Positions 46,997-55,810 of a stretch of 64,000 bases of DNA are shown piece by piece (the first letter of the stretch is position 1; each line of letters starts with the position of its first letter). The notes under the pieces are model-generated. The model made no database searches, was not told the DNA's origin, and was given only the letters and a program-made list of their open reading frames with translations. The stretch spans positions 1 through 64,000 of the forward strand of contig WQYX01000016.1 in NCBI GenBank assembly GCA_009781005.1. The letters run 5' to 3'. Made by a program: the position numbers and the translations under genes. This DNA comes from Polyangiaceae bacterium. GTDB taxonomy: Bacteria; Myxococcota_A; Polyangia; Polyangiales; Polyangiaceae.

Positions 46997-47012
46997 CTAA
47001 AGTGGGCGGCCC

Positions 47013-47390
47013 ATGAAGGCCATCTCGACTCCAAACGCACCCGCCGCCATCGGTCCGTATTCACAAGCCATCAAATCTGGTGATTTGGTTTTTCTGAGCG
47101 GACAGATTCCGATCGATCCGAAAACAGGTGACGTTGTCAAAGGTGACATCGTCACGGAGACCGATCGCGTGCTCGACAATCTCGCGGCTGTCCTCGCAGC
47201 TTCGGGCTGCTCGTTCGACGACGTCGTGAGGACAACGATTTACCTGACCGATCTAAACGATTTTCAGGTTGTCAATGCCACGTACGCAAAGCGCTTCGGT
47301 ACAACGCCGCCAGCGCGCGCCACCGTGCAGGTTTCCGGATTGCCGAAAGGCGTTCATGTGGAGATCGACGCCATTGCTCGCGTGCCTTAA
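47013..47390 (+). CDS. ridA: RidA family reactive intermediate deaminase
   Basis: A 125-residue protein of the YjgF/RidA family, which hydrolyses reactive enamine/imine intermediates such as 2-aminoacrylate. It has [33 protein letters not shown] and the substrate-binding Arg in [20 protein letters not shown], with the final DAIA segment. It is 38 bp downstream of recR. A half family B element follows at 28 bp. Confidence 0.95.
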   Translation: MKAISTPNAPAAIGPYSQAIKSGDLVFLSGQIPIDPKTGDVVKGDIVTETDRVLDNLAAVLAASGCSFDDVVRTTIYLTDLNDFQVVNATYAKRFGTTPPARATVQVSGLPKGVHVEIDAIARVP

Positions 47391-47418
47391 GGATCGATGG
47401 AATTGCGCATCATGCTTA

Positions 47419-47457
47419 GAGCATGTTGACGAGCCGTCGCGAGCGAATCGAGGCTAG
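47419..47457. repeat. Half copy of family B element
   Basis: GAGCATGTTGACGAGCC, then GTCGCGAGCGAATCGAGGC and TAG: this is the other end type of family B, as at the left of B2. It lies 28 bp after the ridA stop. The remaining about 190 bp to the next gene (AT-richer, to 47651) shows no gene. Confidence 0.72.
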
Positions 47458-47651
47458 ATGAATCCCAGAGTTTGGCAATTGCGACGAATCATTGGCGGAT
47501 TGGGAATACGACGGAGCAAGTGGCGAATTGTGAGAATCCATCGAATTTACACTATCACCAGATATGCAGATGCCACTGAGTGGTATTGAAGAATGCGCCG
47601 ATACGCGCCCGGAGACCAAATTCTCCGGGCGCGATCGACACACGCTCGATA

Positions 47652-48341
47652 TTACGACGCGGTCGTTACCTGACCGGCCGACGCTTGGCCCTGTTGCTGT
47701 TCGGCACGAGCGCGCGCCCAGCGCTGAATCGTGCGTCGATCGATGCCGAGGGCAGCCGCCGTGTGCACCTTGTTGCCACCAAAACGGCGAAGGGCATAAT
47801 CGACGTACACACGCTGGAAGCGGTGCATGGGGACGAGCCCTTCGGCGGCTTCGATGAGGGCCTCCATGGCGTCCGGCGTCGCTTCTTTCGGAAGCGGCGT
47901 GGAACGGCGTTGCACCACGCCGCTCGAAGGTGCCGTGACCGACATCGAGCTGTTTGTGCGCGATACTTTTCGTTTCAATTCAACTACTGCCAAAAGCTGG
48001 GTGATTTGCGCAGCGGCGAGTTCGATCGAGCCACTCGTCACCGTGCTTGCTCCTATCTTTGCCGCTTTCACGGCTAGTTCGACGTTGTCCGTGACAACGA
48101 GAACGACCGCGTGGGACGTTGCACGCCCCGCGAAATCAAGAATTTCCTCGTTACCGAAACTGCCTGCGGAGATGACAACGACATCGACGGTGTCGATCGC
48201 CTCTTGAGCCGCTGCGCGCGAAGTCACGCGACGTACGGAGCAACCTTGCTCACGCAGCGTACTTTCGAGTCCCACCCCTTTGTCGCCGTCCACCAACAGT
48301 GCACTGAAACGCGCAGTCGGAATCGTGCTTGCCAGATTCAC
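47652..48341 (-). CDS. Fis-type HTH regulator with degenerate receiver-like domain
   Basis: A 229-residue protein from GTG 48341 (GAGAGGAGCGAG upstream); an alternative TTG at 48386 lacks a clear ribosome-binding site. The N-terminal about 120 residues read like a receiver fold (ARFSALLVDGDKGVGLESTL; DVVVISAGSFG), but the phosphoacceptor position is Ser or absent, so phosphorylation is unlikely. After a polar linker, the C-terminal 55 residues form a Fis-type helix-turn-helix (YALRRFGGNKVHTAAALGID followed by RRTIQRWARAR). Similar compact regulators are common in myxobacteria. Targets are unknown. Confidence 0.7.
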   Translation of the reverse strand: MNLASTIPTARFSALLVDGDKGVGLESTLREQGCSVRRVTSRAAAQEAIDTVDVVVISAGSFGNEEILDFAGRATSHAVVLVVTDNVELAVKAAKIGASTVTSGSIELAAAQITQLLAVVELKRKVSRTNSSMSVTAPSSGVVQRRSTPLPKEATPDAMEALIEAAEGLVPMHRFQRVYVDYALRRFGGNKVHTAAALGIDRRTIQRWARARAEQQQGQASAGQVTTAS

Positions 48342-48825
48342 ACTAAATCTCGCTCCTCTCTCCCCCGGTAGCCGGGATTGGCACAACCGGCAGAGGTCGC
48401 CGTCTCCTCAGCAGTCATCGTGCCACCGCGACAAGGCATCAGAAGCCCGCGATATCTGGCAGCGGGACAGTGTAACCTCTGTGGCCAATCGCGCCGACGC
48501 CGCATTCACATGGGGCAATTCGACACAAAGCCGCAGCGCGCCCTGCTAATTACCATATTGCTGCACTTCGTGAGGAGCCCTATCACAACCAACGGTATCC
48601 CCACGAAAGTCGCGACAAAGCTGCTCTGGACTCCTATTTACGAAATCCAAAAAGAAAACCCTTGGGGGTCCGTCGCCCCTCCAAAAAGGTCCAGCGCTGC
48701 AAAACGAGTGTGGCCAAAGATCTCGCGTCGGGCAATCGCGCACTCGAGATTACCAGCGCCGCCGAGCTACTCCATAAGGAGGAATCGTGTGCCACGATAT
48801 TCCAAATCACGAGAATTGGCTACCC
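48342..48825. other. Intergenic region without recognisable gene
   Basis: About 480 bp upstream of the regulator gene. The open frames here have unbalanced, shadow-like composition (runs of Arg and Ser) and no homology features. A GC-rich segment around 48655-48690 contains short C and G runs but no clear hairpin. It probably holds the promoter of the regulator, which I cannot place. Confidence 0.4.
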
Positions 48826-49036
48826 GCAAATCGAAAGCGGTCATTTAGACCGCTTTCAAGTTGACGCGAGGTCGAGGCGGGGCATGGGATGCGACCGGAC
48901 TCGAACTGTACGGAGTCCACGAAGTGGACGGAGTACAGTGAGAGCGACGGAGCCGAAGGCGAAGTGAACAGCCTTGAAGGCTTTGAGGACCGCACCGCAG
49001 GCCCCAACGAGGAGATCGCGGCAAATCGAAAGCGGT
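48826..49036. repeat. Family A composite: solo end plus full copy A3 with insert
   Basis: A solo end (GCAAATCGAAAGCGGT, 48826-48841) faces the left end of a full copy (48849-49036) across seven bases. GAAAGCGGTC and GACCGCTTTC then form a perfect 10-bp hairpin with a 5-nt loop. The full copy starts ACCGCTTTCAAGTTGACGCG and ends AAATCGAAAGCGGT. Its interior differs from A2 by replacement of a short central segment with about 85 bp containing a nested palindrome (CTGTACGGAGTCCAC and GTGGACGGAGTACAG). The glgX stop TGA (49036-49038, minus strand) overlaps the last base. Confidence 0.82.
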
Positions 49037-51186
49037 CACTTCGTCAGTCGCTCGAGCACCATCACACTCGAGGTGCGAAGCACGATCGTCGAGCCCGGTG
49101 CGAATTCGCCGCCTTCACCTTCACCAAGGGTATCCAGCATGGTGTCAATGCGTACTTTCCACCGGCTGCCCCACGCACTCTCTGGCAACACGAAGAGAAC
49201 GTCAGCGCGCGCGCCGTTGAGGAGCACGAGGAAAGAATCGTCAATCACGGCCTCACCCGCGGCATCACGCCAGTCGAGCGCATCGCCCGAAAGCAAGAAG
49301 CCGAGCGTCGCGTCCGTTGGTTTTTCCCAATCGAGTGCATTCATCTCGCGCCCAGCGGGATGAAACCAGGTGATGTCTTTGAGCTCGCTGCCGCCAACAC
49401 GCGTACCGCGCAAGAAACGGTGACGGCGAAACACCGGATGCTTTGCGCGAAACGCAACGAGATCTTGCACAAAACGCAATAGCTTCTCTTGCCGCTCCTC
49501 AAGATTCCAATCAAGCCACGAAACGGCACTGTCTTGCACGAATGCGTTGTTGTTGCCGTGCTGCGTTTTACCCATTTCGTCGCCGCTGGTCAGCATGGGC
49601 ACACCCTGCGAGAGCATGAGCGTGGCGAGAAAGTTTCGTTGCTGCCGACAGCGCAGCACCTCCACCGTTGACAGGCTGGATTCTCCCTCGACCCCGCAAT
49701 TCCACGACAGGTTGTCATCCCAACCGTCACGGTTGTCTTCGCCGTTGGCCTCGTTTCGTTTCCTCTCGTAGCTGACGAGATCACGCAGCGTAAAGCCGTC
49801 ATGGGCCGTTACGAAGTTGATACTTGCTGCAGGCCGCCGGCCGTCGTCCTCGTAGAGATCGCTCGAACCAGTGAGCCGGTAGCCCATATCGCTCACGGTG
49901 TTCGCCTGGCCAATCCAGAATCTTCGCACGGCATCTCTGTATCGGCCATTCCACTCCGTCCAAAGCACGGGGAAATTGCCAACTTGATAACCGCCTTGTC
50001 CGAGATCCCATGGCTCGGCAATGAGCTTCACATTCGAGACGATAGGGTCCTGGTGAATGATATCGAAGAACGCGCTCATCTTGTCGACGGCGCTCGTCTC
50101 GCGCGCAAGGGTGGAGGCGAGATCGAAGCGGAATCCGTCGACGTGCATCGTGGTGACCCAATACCGAAGACTGTCCATCACGAGCTTGAGCGTCTGCGGG
50201 TGGAGCATGTTCAAGCTGTTGCCGCAGCCCGAATAATCTTCGTAAGAGGACCGGTCGTTTGCGGACAGGCGGTAGTACGCCGCGTTGTCGAGGCCTCGCA
50301 AAGACACGGTGGGTCCGTCGTCGCCACCTTCGCCCGTGTGGTTGTAGACGACGTCGAGCACGACCTCGATACCACGCGCGTGAAGGGCCTTCACCAGCGT
50401 TTTGAACTCCGTGACCTGTGCGCCGGGCTTCGATGCATAACGGTGATCGGGCGCGAAGAAACCCAACGTTGCGTACCCCCAATAATTCTGCATGCCGCGC
50501 GCAGCGATCGGCCATTCGTCCATGTGCTCGTGGATCGGCAGGAGTTCCACCGTGGTGACGCCGAGGCGCACGAGATGATCGACAATGGGTTCGCTTGCGA
50601 GGCCAAGGTACGTGCCGCGAAGCTCGGGCGGCACCGCCTCGTGAAGCTTGCTGATGCTCTTGACGTGCGTTTCGTAGAGCACGGTGTCCGCCCAAGGCAC
50701 GCGAGGAAGACGATCTCCCTCCCAGTCGAAGGAGTTGTCGACGACGATCCCTTTCGGAACTCCGTGCGCGCTATCGCGAGGATCGAGCACGCGATAGTGC
50801 GGCGGAATGTTCGTCCCTGCGAGCCCTGATTTCGGCGACCCCACGTAGCCGAAGACGGGTTCGCGGTAGTCGACGACTCCCTCGATCGCACGGGCATACG
50901 GATCGATGAGAAGTTTGTTCGGATTGAAGCGCAGGCCGGCCGCCGGATCGTACAGACCGTAGGCGCGCAAGCCATAGCGCTGACCGGGCTTCACGCCGAC
51001 CGCGAAGCCGTGCCAGACGTTCAACGTGCGCTCGCGGAACGGAATGCGCGTCTCGCGCCCCTCTTCGTCGAAGAGGCACAGATCCATGCCCGTTGCGTTC
51101 TCCGAGAAAACAGCGAAGTTGACCCCTTCGGCAAAAGCGGTGGCGCCGAGCGGCGCGTGGTGGCCCGGCCTAAGTGTGAATGTCAT
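49036..51186 (-). CDS. glgX: Glycogen debranching enzyme (GlgX/isoamylase type)
   Basis: Hydrolyses alpha-1,6 branches of glycogen or limit dextrins. The 716-residue protein starts at ATG 51186, with 4-bp overlap with malQ. An N-terminal CBM48 domain (RPGHHAPLGATAFAEGVNFA) is followed by the GH13 barrel with NHTGEGGDDGPTVSLRG, HVDGFRFDLASTLAR (nucleophile Asp in DGFRFD), LIAEPWDLGQGGYQVGNFP (acid Glu) and NFVTAHDGFTLRDLVSYE. The architecture matches GlgX/TreX. The stop overlaps repeat A3. Confidence 0.95.
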   Translation of the reverse strand: MTFTLRPGHHAPLGATAFAEGVNFAVFSENATGMDLCLFDEEGRETRIPFRERTLNVWHGFAVGVKPGQRYGLRAYGLYDPAAGLRFNPNKLLIDPYARAIEGVVDYREPVFGYVGSPKSGLAGTNIPPHYRVLDPRDSAHGVPKGIVVDNSFDWEGDRLPRVPWADTVLYETHVKSISKLHEAVPPELRGTYLGLASEPIVDHLVRLGVTTVELLPIHEHMDEWPIAARGMQNYWGYATLGFFAPDHRYASKPGAQVTEFKTLVKALHARGIEVVLDVVYNHTGEGGDDGPTVSLRGLDNAAYYRLSANDRSSYEDYSGCGNSLNMLHPQTLKLVMDSLRYWVTTMHVDGFRFDLASTLARETSAVDKMSAFFDIIHQDPIVSNVKLIAEPWDLGQGGYQVGNFPVLWTEWNGRYRDAVRRFWIGQANTVSDMGYRLTGSSDLYEDDGRRPAASINFVTAHDGFTLRDLVSYERKRNEANGEDNRDGWDDNLSWNCGVEGESSLSTVEVLRCRQQRNFLATLMLSQGVPMLTSGDEMGKTQHGNNNAFVQDSAVSWLDWNLEERQEKLLRFVQDLVAFRAKHPVFRRHRFLRGTRVGGSELKDITWFHPAGREMNALDWEKPTDATLGFLLSGDALDWRDAAGEAVIDDSFLVLLNGARADVLFVLPESAWGSRWKVRIDTMLDTLGEGEGGEFAPGSTIVLRTSSVMVLERLTK

Positions 51187-52745
51187 GGGGCAATTCTTCC
51201 TGATGCGGCGGTGAGCGCGCGCACGCGCTCGAAACGCCGCATGAGTGCGGGATCTCCTGCCAGATCTTCGATCGGACGCGGCAGCCGCCACGTCCAGTTC
51301 TGATCGTTCACGATCCCTGGCGTGTTGATGCGAGACTTGTCGCCGAGCAGCTCACTTGCAAGGAAAAGCGTGAGATCCGATCGCGCCGACAGGAGCAGCT
51401 CGAAGAGCCGGAGTTCACGCTCATCTTCAGGTTGGTTCGCGTGGACGTCGGCGAACGCCGTGAAACTCTCGCGCTCCCAATCCGCGAAGTCGTACCACCA
51501 CTGCGTGATGGGTGCCGTGTCGTGCGTACTGAACGTGGCAACGCTCAGGGTCGGGAACGCTGCGCGCGGATCGCGCAGCGCGGATCGTTCGTCGCGCTCC
51601 CAAGGCAAGACCTTGTATCCAGGGAGATTTAGCCTCGACATGGCCTCGCGCACGAAAGGAGGAATCATGCCGAGGTCTTCTGCGATAACGGCACCCGCTC
51701 CGGCTGCGTCGATGATGGCGCGAAGAACCTTGTCACCGCGCGCTCGCTGATCATCTTCGCTGGACGGAAGGAAGTAGCCGGGTTCGCGTCCCTTGCGTAC
51801 CCATTGCCGAAAGAAGCCGACGACGTGATCGATGCGAAAACGATCGAAGAGCGTTGCGGCGCGACGGCTTCGAGCGCGGATCCACCCGAGGTCGTTGCGG
51901 TCCATCGCGTCCCAGTCGTACGCGGGCAGACCCCAACTCTGGCCCTCCGGGGAGAAAGGATCGGGCGGCGCGCCGAGCGAGACGTCCGTGCGAAACTCGT
52001 TTCGATTCGCCCAAACGTCGACGCTCTCGTTGCCCACGATGAACGGCATGTCTCCCATGAGCACTACGCCGAGCGCGTTCATTCGGCTCCGGGCCCAGAT
52101 CCACTGCTCGTGAGCGATCCACTGCAGATACATTTGCTCGAGGACGCTCGTGCCGAGCGCACCGTCGTCGGTTGGACGACTCGCAAGACGCACGAGCTCC
52201 GGATCGCGATCGCGCTCCGCCACGGGCCACGTGCTCCAGCCCCACGACGCGTGCGATGCGCGCAATGCGCAGTACAGGGCGTGATCGCAAAGCCAGGTGC
52301 TCTCCTTTTCGATGAACGCACGGAAGGTGCGTGCGCGCGAATCATCTCTGGCGAGCCCGGTGGTCCTGAAACGTTGGAACGCCTCGGCAAGCACCCGCTT
52401 TTTGAGCGCGCGAACGGCGCGGTAATCGACACGCGCGCCGTTGCGAACGCGTTCGAGTTCGGCATGCCCCTCGCTCCCAAGCACACGTGCGCGCGCGGCT
52501 TCGTCGAGGTCGGGCACCTGTTCGACATTGATGTAGATAGGGTCGATTGCAAATGCAGAGAGCGCACCGTAAGGACTCGTCTCGCCATCGGTGAGCTCGT
52601 TCGCAGGCAACACCTGAAGCAGGCGTTGTCCTGCGTGCATGAGCCACTCGGCGCAAACGGGCAGATCGGTAATCTGTCCGATGCCCCAATCAGCGCGTGT
52701 GCGAATCGAAAAAAGGGGGATCGTGACGCCCGAAACCCTAGCCAT
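51183..52745 (-). CDS. malQ: 4-alpha-glucanotransferase (amylomaltase)
   Basis: Transfers maltodextrin segments between glucans (GH77). The 520-residue protein has the family opening PLFSIRTRADWGIGQITDLP and TSPYGALSAFAIDPIYI. Catalytic regions include RIDHVVGFFRQW (nucleophile Asp), AEDLGMIPPFVREAM (acid Glu) and STHDTAPITQWW. It forms a two-gene operon with glgX for glycogen or maltodextrin metabolism; malQ is first. Confidence 0.95.
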   Translation of the reverse strand: MARVSGVTIPLFSIRTRADWGIGQITDLPVCAEWLMHAGQRLLQVLPANELTDGETSPYGALSAFAIDPIYINVEQVPDLDEAARARVLGSEGHAELERVRNGARVDYRAVRALKKRVLAEAFQRFRTTGLARDDSRARTFRAFIEKESTWLCDHALYCALRASHASWGWSTWPVAERDRDPELVRLASRPTDDGALGTSVLEQMYLQWIAHEQWIWARSRMNALGVVLMGDMPFIVGNESVDVWANRNEFRTDVSLGAPPDPFSPEGQSWGLPAYDWDAMDRNDLGWIRARSRRAATLFDRFRIDHVVGFFRQWVRKGREPGYFLPSSEDDQRARGDKVLRAIIDAAGAGAVIAEDLGMIPPFVREAMSRLNLPGYKVLPWERDERSALRDPRAAFPTLSVATFSTHDTAPITQWWYDFADWERESFTAFADVHANQPEDERELRLFELLLSARSDLTLFLASELLGDKSRINTPGIVNDQNWTWRLPRPIEDLAGDPALMRRFERVRALTAASGRIAP

Positions 52746-52886
52746 GAATTACGTGCTTCAGCACGAGATATGCCCACATGCAAGAGCAGCGAGCTTACAC
52801 ACGGGGTGCAAAATTTCTGCAGCGCTCGTGTTCGCGCTGGCGCACCCTTGCGCTCGAACGATCAAGCATGAGGAACTTCGGCGCGC

Positions 52887-53639
52887 ATGGTGCACACTAC
52901 GATCGTGCGGCTCGTGTTGACGAAAACGGCGATCCTCTCGTGCACGATGCACGCAGCGATCGGCGCTGCGTTCTTCATCTATCCGCACGTTCCCACGCCC
53001 GTGGATCCACCTCCTCGAATTTCTGGCGACACGTTCGAACTTCCCGCGCCCGAAATCAGCAACATCGCGGCAGCATCGGCGTCACCGGACAACACCGAAG
53101 CAGCGTCGACCGCGGCTCCCGACGACGCACACCGAGCAGCGGACCGGAATAGCCTCTTGGCTTTGAGGACCGCAGCGCAGGCCCCAACGATGGGATCGCG
53201 TCAAATCGAAAGCGGTCCAGGCACGCTCTATGGCGCGGTAGGAGATCGTTCTGCCACCAACCTTGCGACCACCTTCGCGCGCAGTTTCGCGCAGACGGCA
53301 AGCGCAGATCCAGCATGGCAACGAGCGCCGCTCGGTGCCGCGGGGCAAGCCGTCGTGACGCTCACGCTCGACGAGACTGGCCACATCGACAGCGCCGTTG
53401 TAACGGGTTCACCGAGCGCGGCGCTCGCTTCCAGCATTGATCGGACGATGGCGCTCATGAAAAGTCGCTCCTTCGTTGCCCCAACAAGGATCACGAAAGT
53501 GCATCTCATCGCCACGGTCATGAGCGGCGCCGCGGGCGACGACGGTCTCGACGGCGACCATTTCGGCCTTAGCGCGCGCGGCAACAACGCGTCCTTCGTG
53601 TTGCCGATCGGCAAGCGCATTCAACTGCAGGTCAAGTAG
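52887..53639 (+). CDS. TonB-like energy transducer protein carrying an in-frame repeat element
   Basis: A 250-residue protein from ATG 52887. It has an N-terminal signal-anchor (KTAILSCTMHAAIGAAFFIY), a proline-rich periplasmic stretch (HVPTPVDPPPRIS) and a C-terminal TonB-type domain (AAGQAVVTLTLDETGHIDSA; AALASSIDRTMALMKSRSF). TonB proteins couple the inner-membrane proton gradient to outer-membrane receptors. Residues of about 75-110 are encoded by family A element A4, giving RTAAQAPTMGSRQIESG. This insertion lies in the linker before the C-terminal domain, where it could be tolerated. No exbB or exbD gene is nearby. Confidence 0.7.
   Translation: MVHTTIVRLVLTKTAILSCTMHAAIGAAFFIYPHVPTPVDPPPRISGDTFELPAPEISNIAAASASPDNTEAASTAAPDDAHRAADRNSLLALRTAAQAPTMGSRQIESGPGTLYGAVGDRSATNLATTFARSFAQTASADPAWQRAPLGAAGQAVVTLTLDETGHIDSAVVTGSPSAALASSIDRTMALMKSRSFVAPTRITKVHLIATVMSGAAGDDGLDGDHFGLSARGNNASFVLPIGKRIQLQVK
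53109..53216. repeat. Family A element A4 inside a coding sequence
   Basis: The last 85 bp (53132-53216) match A2 closely, through CAGGCCCCAACGATGGGATC and AAATCGAAAGCGGT. The first about 25 bp are diverged from the terminal repeat (ACCGCGGCTCCCGACGACG). At 108 bp the element is a multiple of three and keeps the frame of the TonB-like gene open. Confidence 0.8.
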
Positions 53640-53654
53640 AGGGGTTCCATCCGC

Positions 53655-53799
53655 CATGACATTGGCAGTCTCGGCACGACGGGCTCCCCTGGCGGCGCGC
53701 AGGAAGGCGGGCGGCGCCGTAGGCGCCGCGCCCGCCGACGAGCACCGCCCAAGGGGAGCCGCGCGCGGCGAGCGAAGCGAGAAGCGCGGGAGGGGTCCC
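53655..53799 (-). repeat. Family C element, copy C2
   Basis: A near-complete copy inverted relative to C1. Read on the minus strand it starts GGGACCCCTCCCGCGC directly after the TAA stop (53800-53802) of the membrane protein. It includes CTCCCCTTGGG and CCAGGGGAG and a GC-rich internal hairpin (GGCGCC/GGCGCC region), and ends 15 bp from the TonB-like stop. Confidence 0.82.
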
Positions 53800-55500
53800 T
53801 TAATGACGTTTATAGATCTGCAAGCGGCCTTGCTCGAAGACGAGCGCATACGTTGACGGGATGTGCGCGCGCGCTTCCGGCGTGACGTCCCAGATGAGCA
53901 AGTGGTCGTAGCGAGGCACCGCGTCGTTCCAGAACTCGCGCCAAGCCGCGTCGTACACGCCTTCGCAGTTGTCGACCGTGACACCGCCATCGAGCATGTT
54001 GCGGCAGATCGATCCTGGCTGCGCCATGCTGGGTGCAAAGCCGTCGAGCATGAGTTGGTTGAAGCGCACCGGAGGCGGCGTGCTGTACATGACCGGGAAC
54101 GAGTGCGAGTGCGCAAAAAGCAGCGGAGCGGCCGTGAGCTTCTCGGTCACGTAGTATCCCCACGCATGCATGATGGCGCGCGTGTTGGCGCCCGGCTCCT
54201 TGTGCTTGAAGAGCAGCGGCAAAAGACGTGCGCCTTCCGGGACCGCCGAGATGCCCGCGGTGAACTCCTGGCGCTCACGCTCCAAAAGCGTGTAGTCTGC
54301 ACCAAGTCCGGCGCTGTAAACAACGGCCGAGACGCCGAGCAAGATGGAGAGCTTCCTCGGGATGGTATCCGGCACGCGCAAGAGCAGCGCGATCCACAAG
54401 TACGGGATGACGCGCGAGTTCACGTGGAACCAGTTCGTCATGATGTACGGCAAAAAGCAGTAGAGAAGCGTGAGTGCACCGAGAGCCACGGGCGAGAAGA
54501 ACGCCGGCGACTCCTTGCGGCGCCAGATGCCGATGGCCGCGAGCACCAAGCACGGCACGATGCTCGACGCCTCCTTCTTGGAGAAGCCCCAGAGCCACTC
54601 GGCCCACATGTTGTAACAGAGCTCCCACGGCGGAAGAGTCTTCTTGTGATCGATGAACCCGGTCATCGGTCCGACGGCGTCGCTCATCTGCTGATAAAGC
54701 GATGCTGTCACGAGCAACGTGACCGGCACGAGCGGCACGACCATCGCGCGGGCGTTGGCGAGTCGCTCCTTCCACGTTGGTTTGAGCGCCGCTTCGATGG
54801 CCACGAGCATGTGGACGATGAGCAGCGGAAAGACGTGCGCGTACCACGTGACGATGCCGAGCGCCGTGATGTAGAGACCGTTCTTCACGGTGGGCGCATG
54901 CCGCTGGCGATCGAGCGCCATGAGCAGCTCGAGCGACAGCGGAATTGCCGCTGCGAAGTCGAGCATGCCCATGCTGAAGAACCAGTTGTGGACCATGGGC
55001 CAGATAAACAGGCTCGCCACGAGCATCCGCCTGCGACACCCGGTGATCGCGAGCACGAAACGCGGAAGTGAAAATGCATTGCCCGCGAGCACGACGAGCG
55101 CGAAGAGGCGCGCGGCCATGTCCAGGCCGGTGATCTTCCCGACGACGAAGAGCCATGCGAAGAGAGCAGCGTTCGTCTTGAAGAAGCCGTTGAAAACGAA
55201 CTCGGGATACTGACTCGGATGCTCGATCACTGTGACCGCCGCGAGGTGATTCGGCAGATCTTGCAGCGGAGGCACCTGGACGAGAGCGAGCGGCCACGCA
55301 CACACGACGAAGAGCACCGTCCCGATCAGCCACGCGAGCCTCTGATCGCTGAGACGACTCCACGCACGACGAAGCTCCCGAGCCGCGCGGACGCCCGGCA
55401 TGACTCCCGACGCCACGACGTCCGGTGCAGCAGCACCCACCACGATGGGATCACGGGAGGTGATTAGGTCTGAGACATCGGCAGTGGAGTTCGGCATCAT
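53800..55500 (-). CDS. Polytopic membrane protein, GT-C-like
   Basis: A 566-residue protein with about ten hydrophobic helices starting at residue 55 (LAWLIGTVLFVVCAWPLALV). PPLQDLPNHLAAVTVIEH just after the first helix resembles the conserved loop of GT-C-type membrane glycosyltransferases. The C-terminal about 130 residues are soluble (AWGYYVTEKLTAAPLLF; DHLLIWDVTPEARAHIPSTY), probably extracytoplasmic. A polysaccharide-related role is likely but not proven. The first 40 residues are polar and cytoplasmic. Confidence 0.55.
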   Translation of the reverse strand: MMPNSTADVSDLITSRDPIVVGAAAPDVVASGVMPGVRAARELRRAWSRLSDQRLAWLIGTVLFVVCAWPLALVQVPPLQDLPNHLAAVTVIEHPSQYPEFVFNGFFKTNAALFAWLFVVGKITGLDMAARLFALVVLAGNAFSLPRFVLAITGCRRRMLVASLFIWPMVHNWFFSMGMLDFAAAIPLSLELLMALDRQRHAPTVKNGLYITALGIVTWYAHVFPLLIVHMLVAIEAALKPTWKERLANARAMVVPLVPVTLLVTASLYQQMSDAVGPMTGFIDHKKTLPPWELCYNMWAEWLWGFSKKEASSIVPCLVLAAIGIWRRKESPAFFSPVALGALTLLYCFLPYIMTNWFHVNSRVIPYLWIALLLRVPDTIPRKLSILLGVSAVVYSAGLGADYTLLERERQEFTAGISAVPEGARLLPLLFKHKEPGANTRAIMHAWGYYVTEKLTAAPLLFAHSHSFPVMYSTPPPVRFNQLMLDGFAPSMAQPGSICRNMLDGGVTVDNCEGVYDAAWREFWNDAVPRYDHLLIWDVTPEARAHIPSTYALVFEQGRLQIYKRH

Positions 55501-55810
55501 GAAACCCTTCCCACATCACGGTGGGCGGGGGCGGCTGGGCGACAAGCAATTCCGAGCCCAGGCTGACGAGGCCACGGAAAACAAGAAGTGGCCGACCGTA
55601 TCCCGCAAAAAACTGGGTGTCCACCAAACGTTCACACAATGAAGGTATGACATCGCGATCACTATCATGTGCCGCGAGCTAGCTTCTTTCAGTCGCTGCG
55701 ACTCCCTAAGCACCGTCCTCCATTCCACATCTGGCCGAATCGTTCAGCGTGCTTGTCCCTGAGCTGTCGCAGGCGGGCATACATCATGAAACGTTCGGGT
55801 CATCATCACG
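55501..55810. other. Divergent intergenic region
   Basis: About 310 bp between the divergent membrane protein and protease genes. Only short shadow frames are visible and no hairpin terminator or repeat of families A, B or C. It should contain both promoters; I cannot place them. Confidence 0.4.

Noticed and set aside
48378-48848. 156-codon plus-strand frame in the intergenic region
   Set aside because: No ribosome-binding site, Arg/Ser-rich composition, ends inside a repeat element and overlaps the regulator upstream region; coding is not supported.
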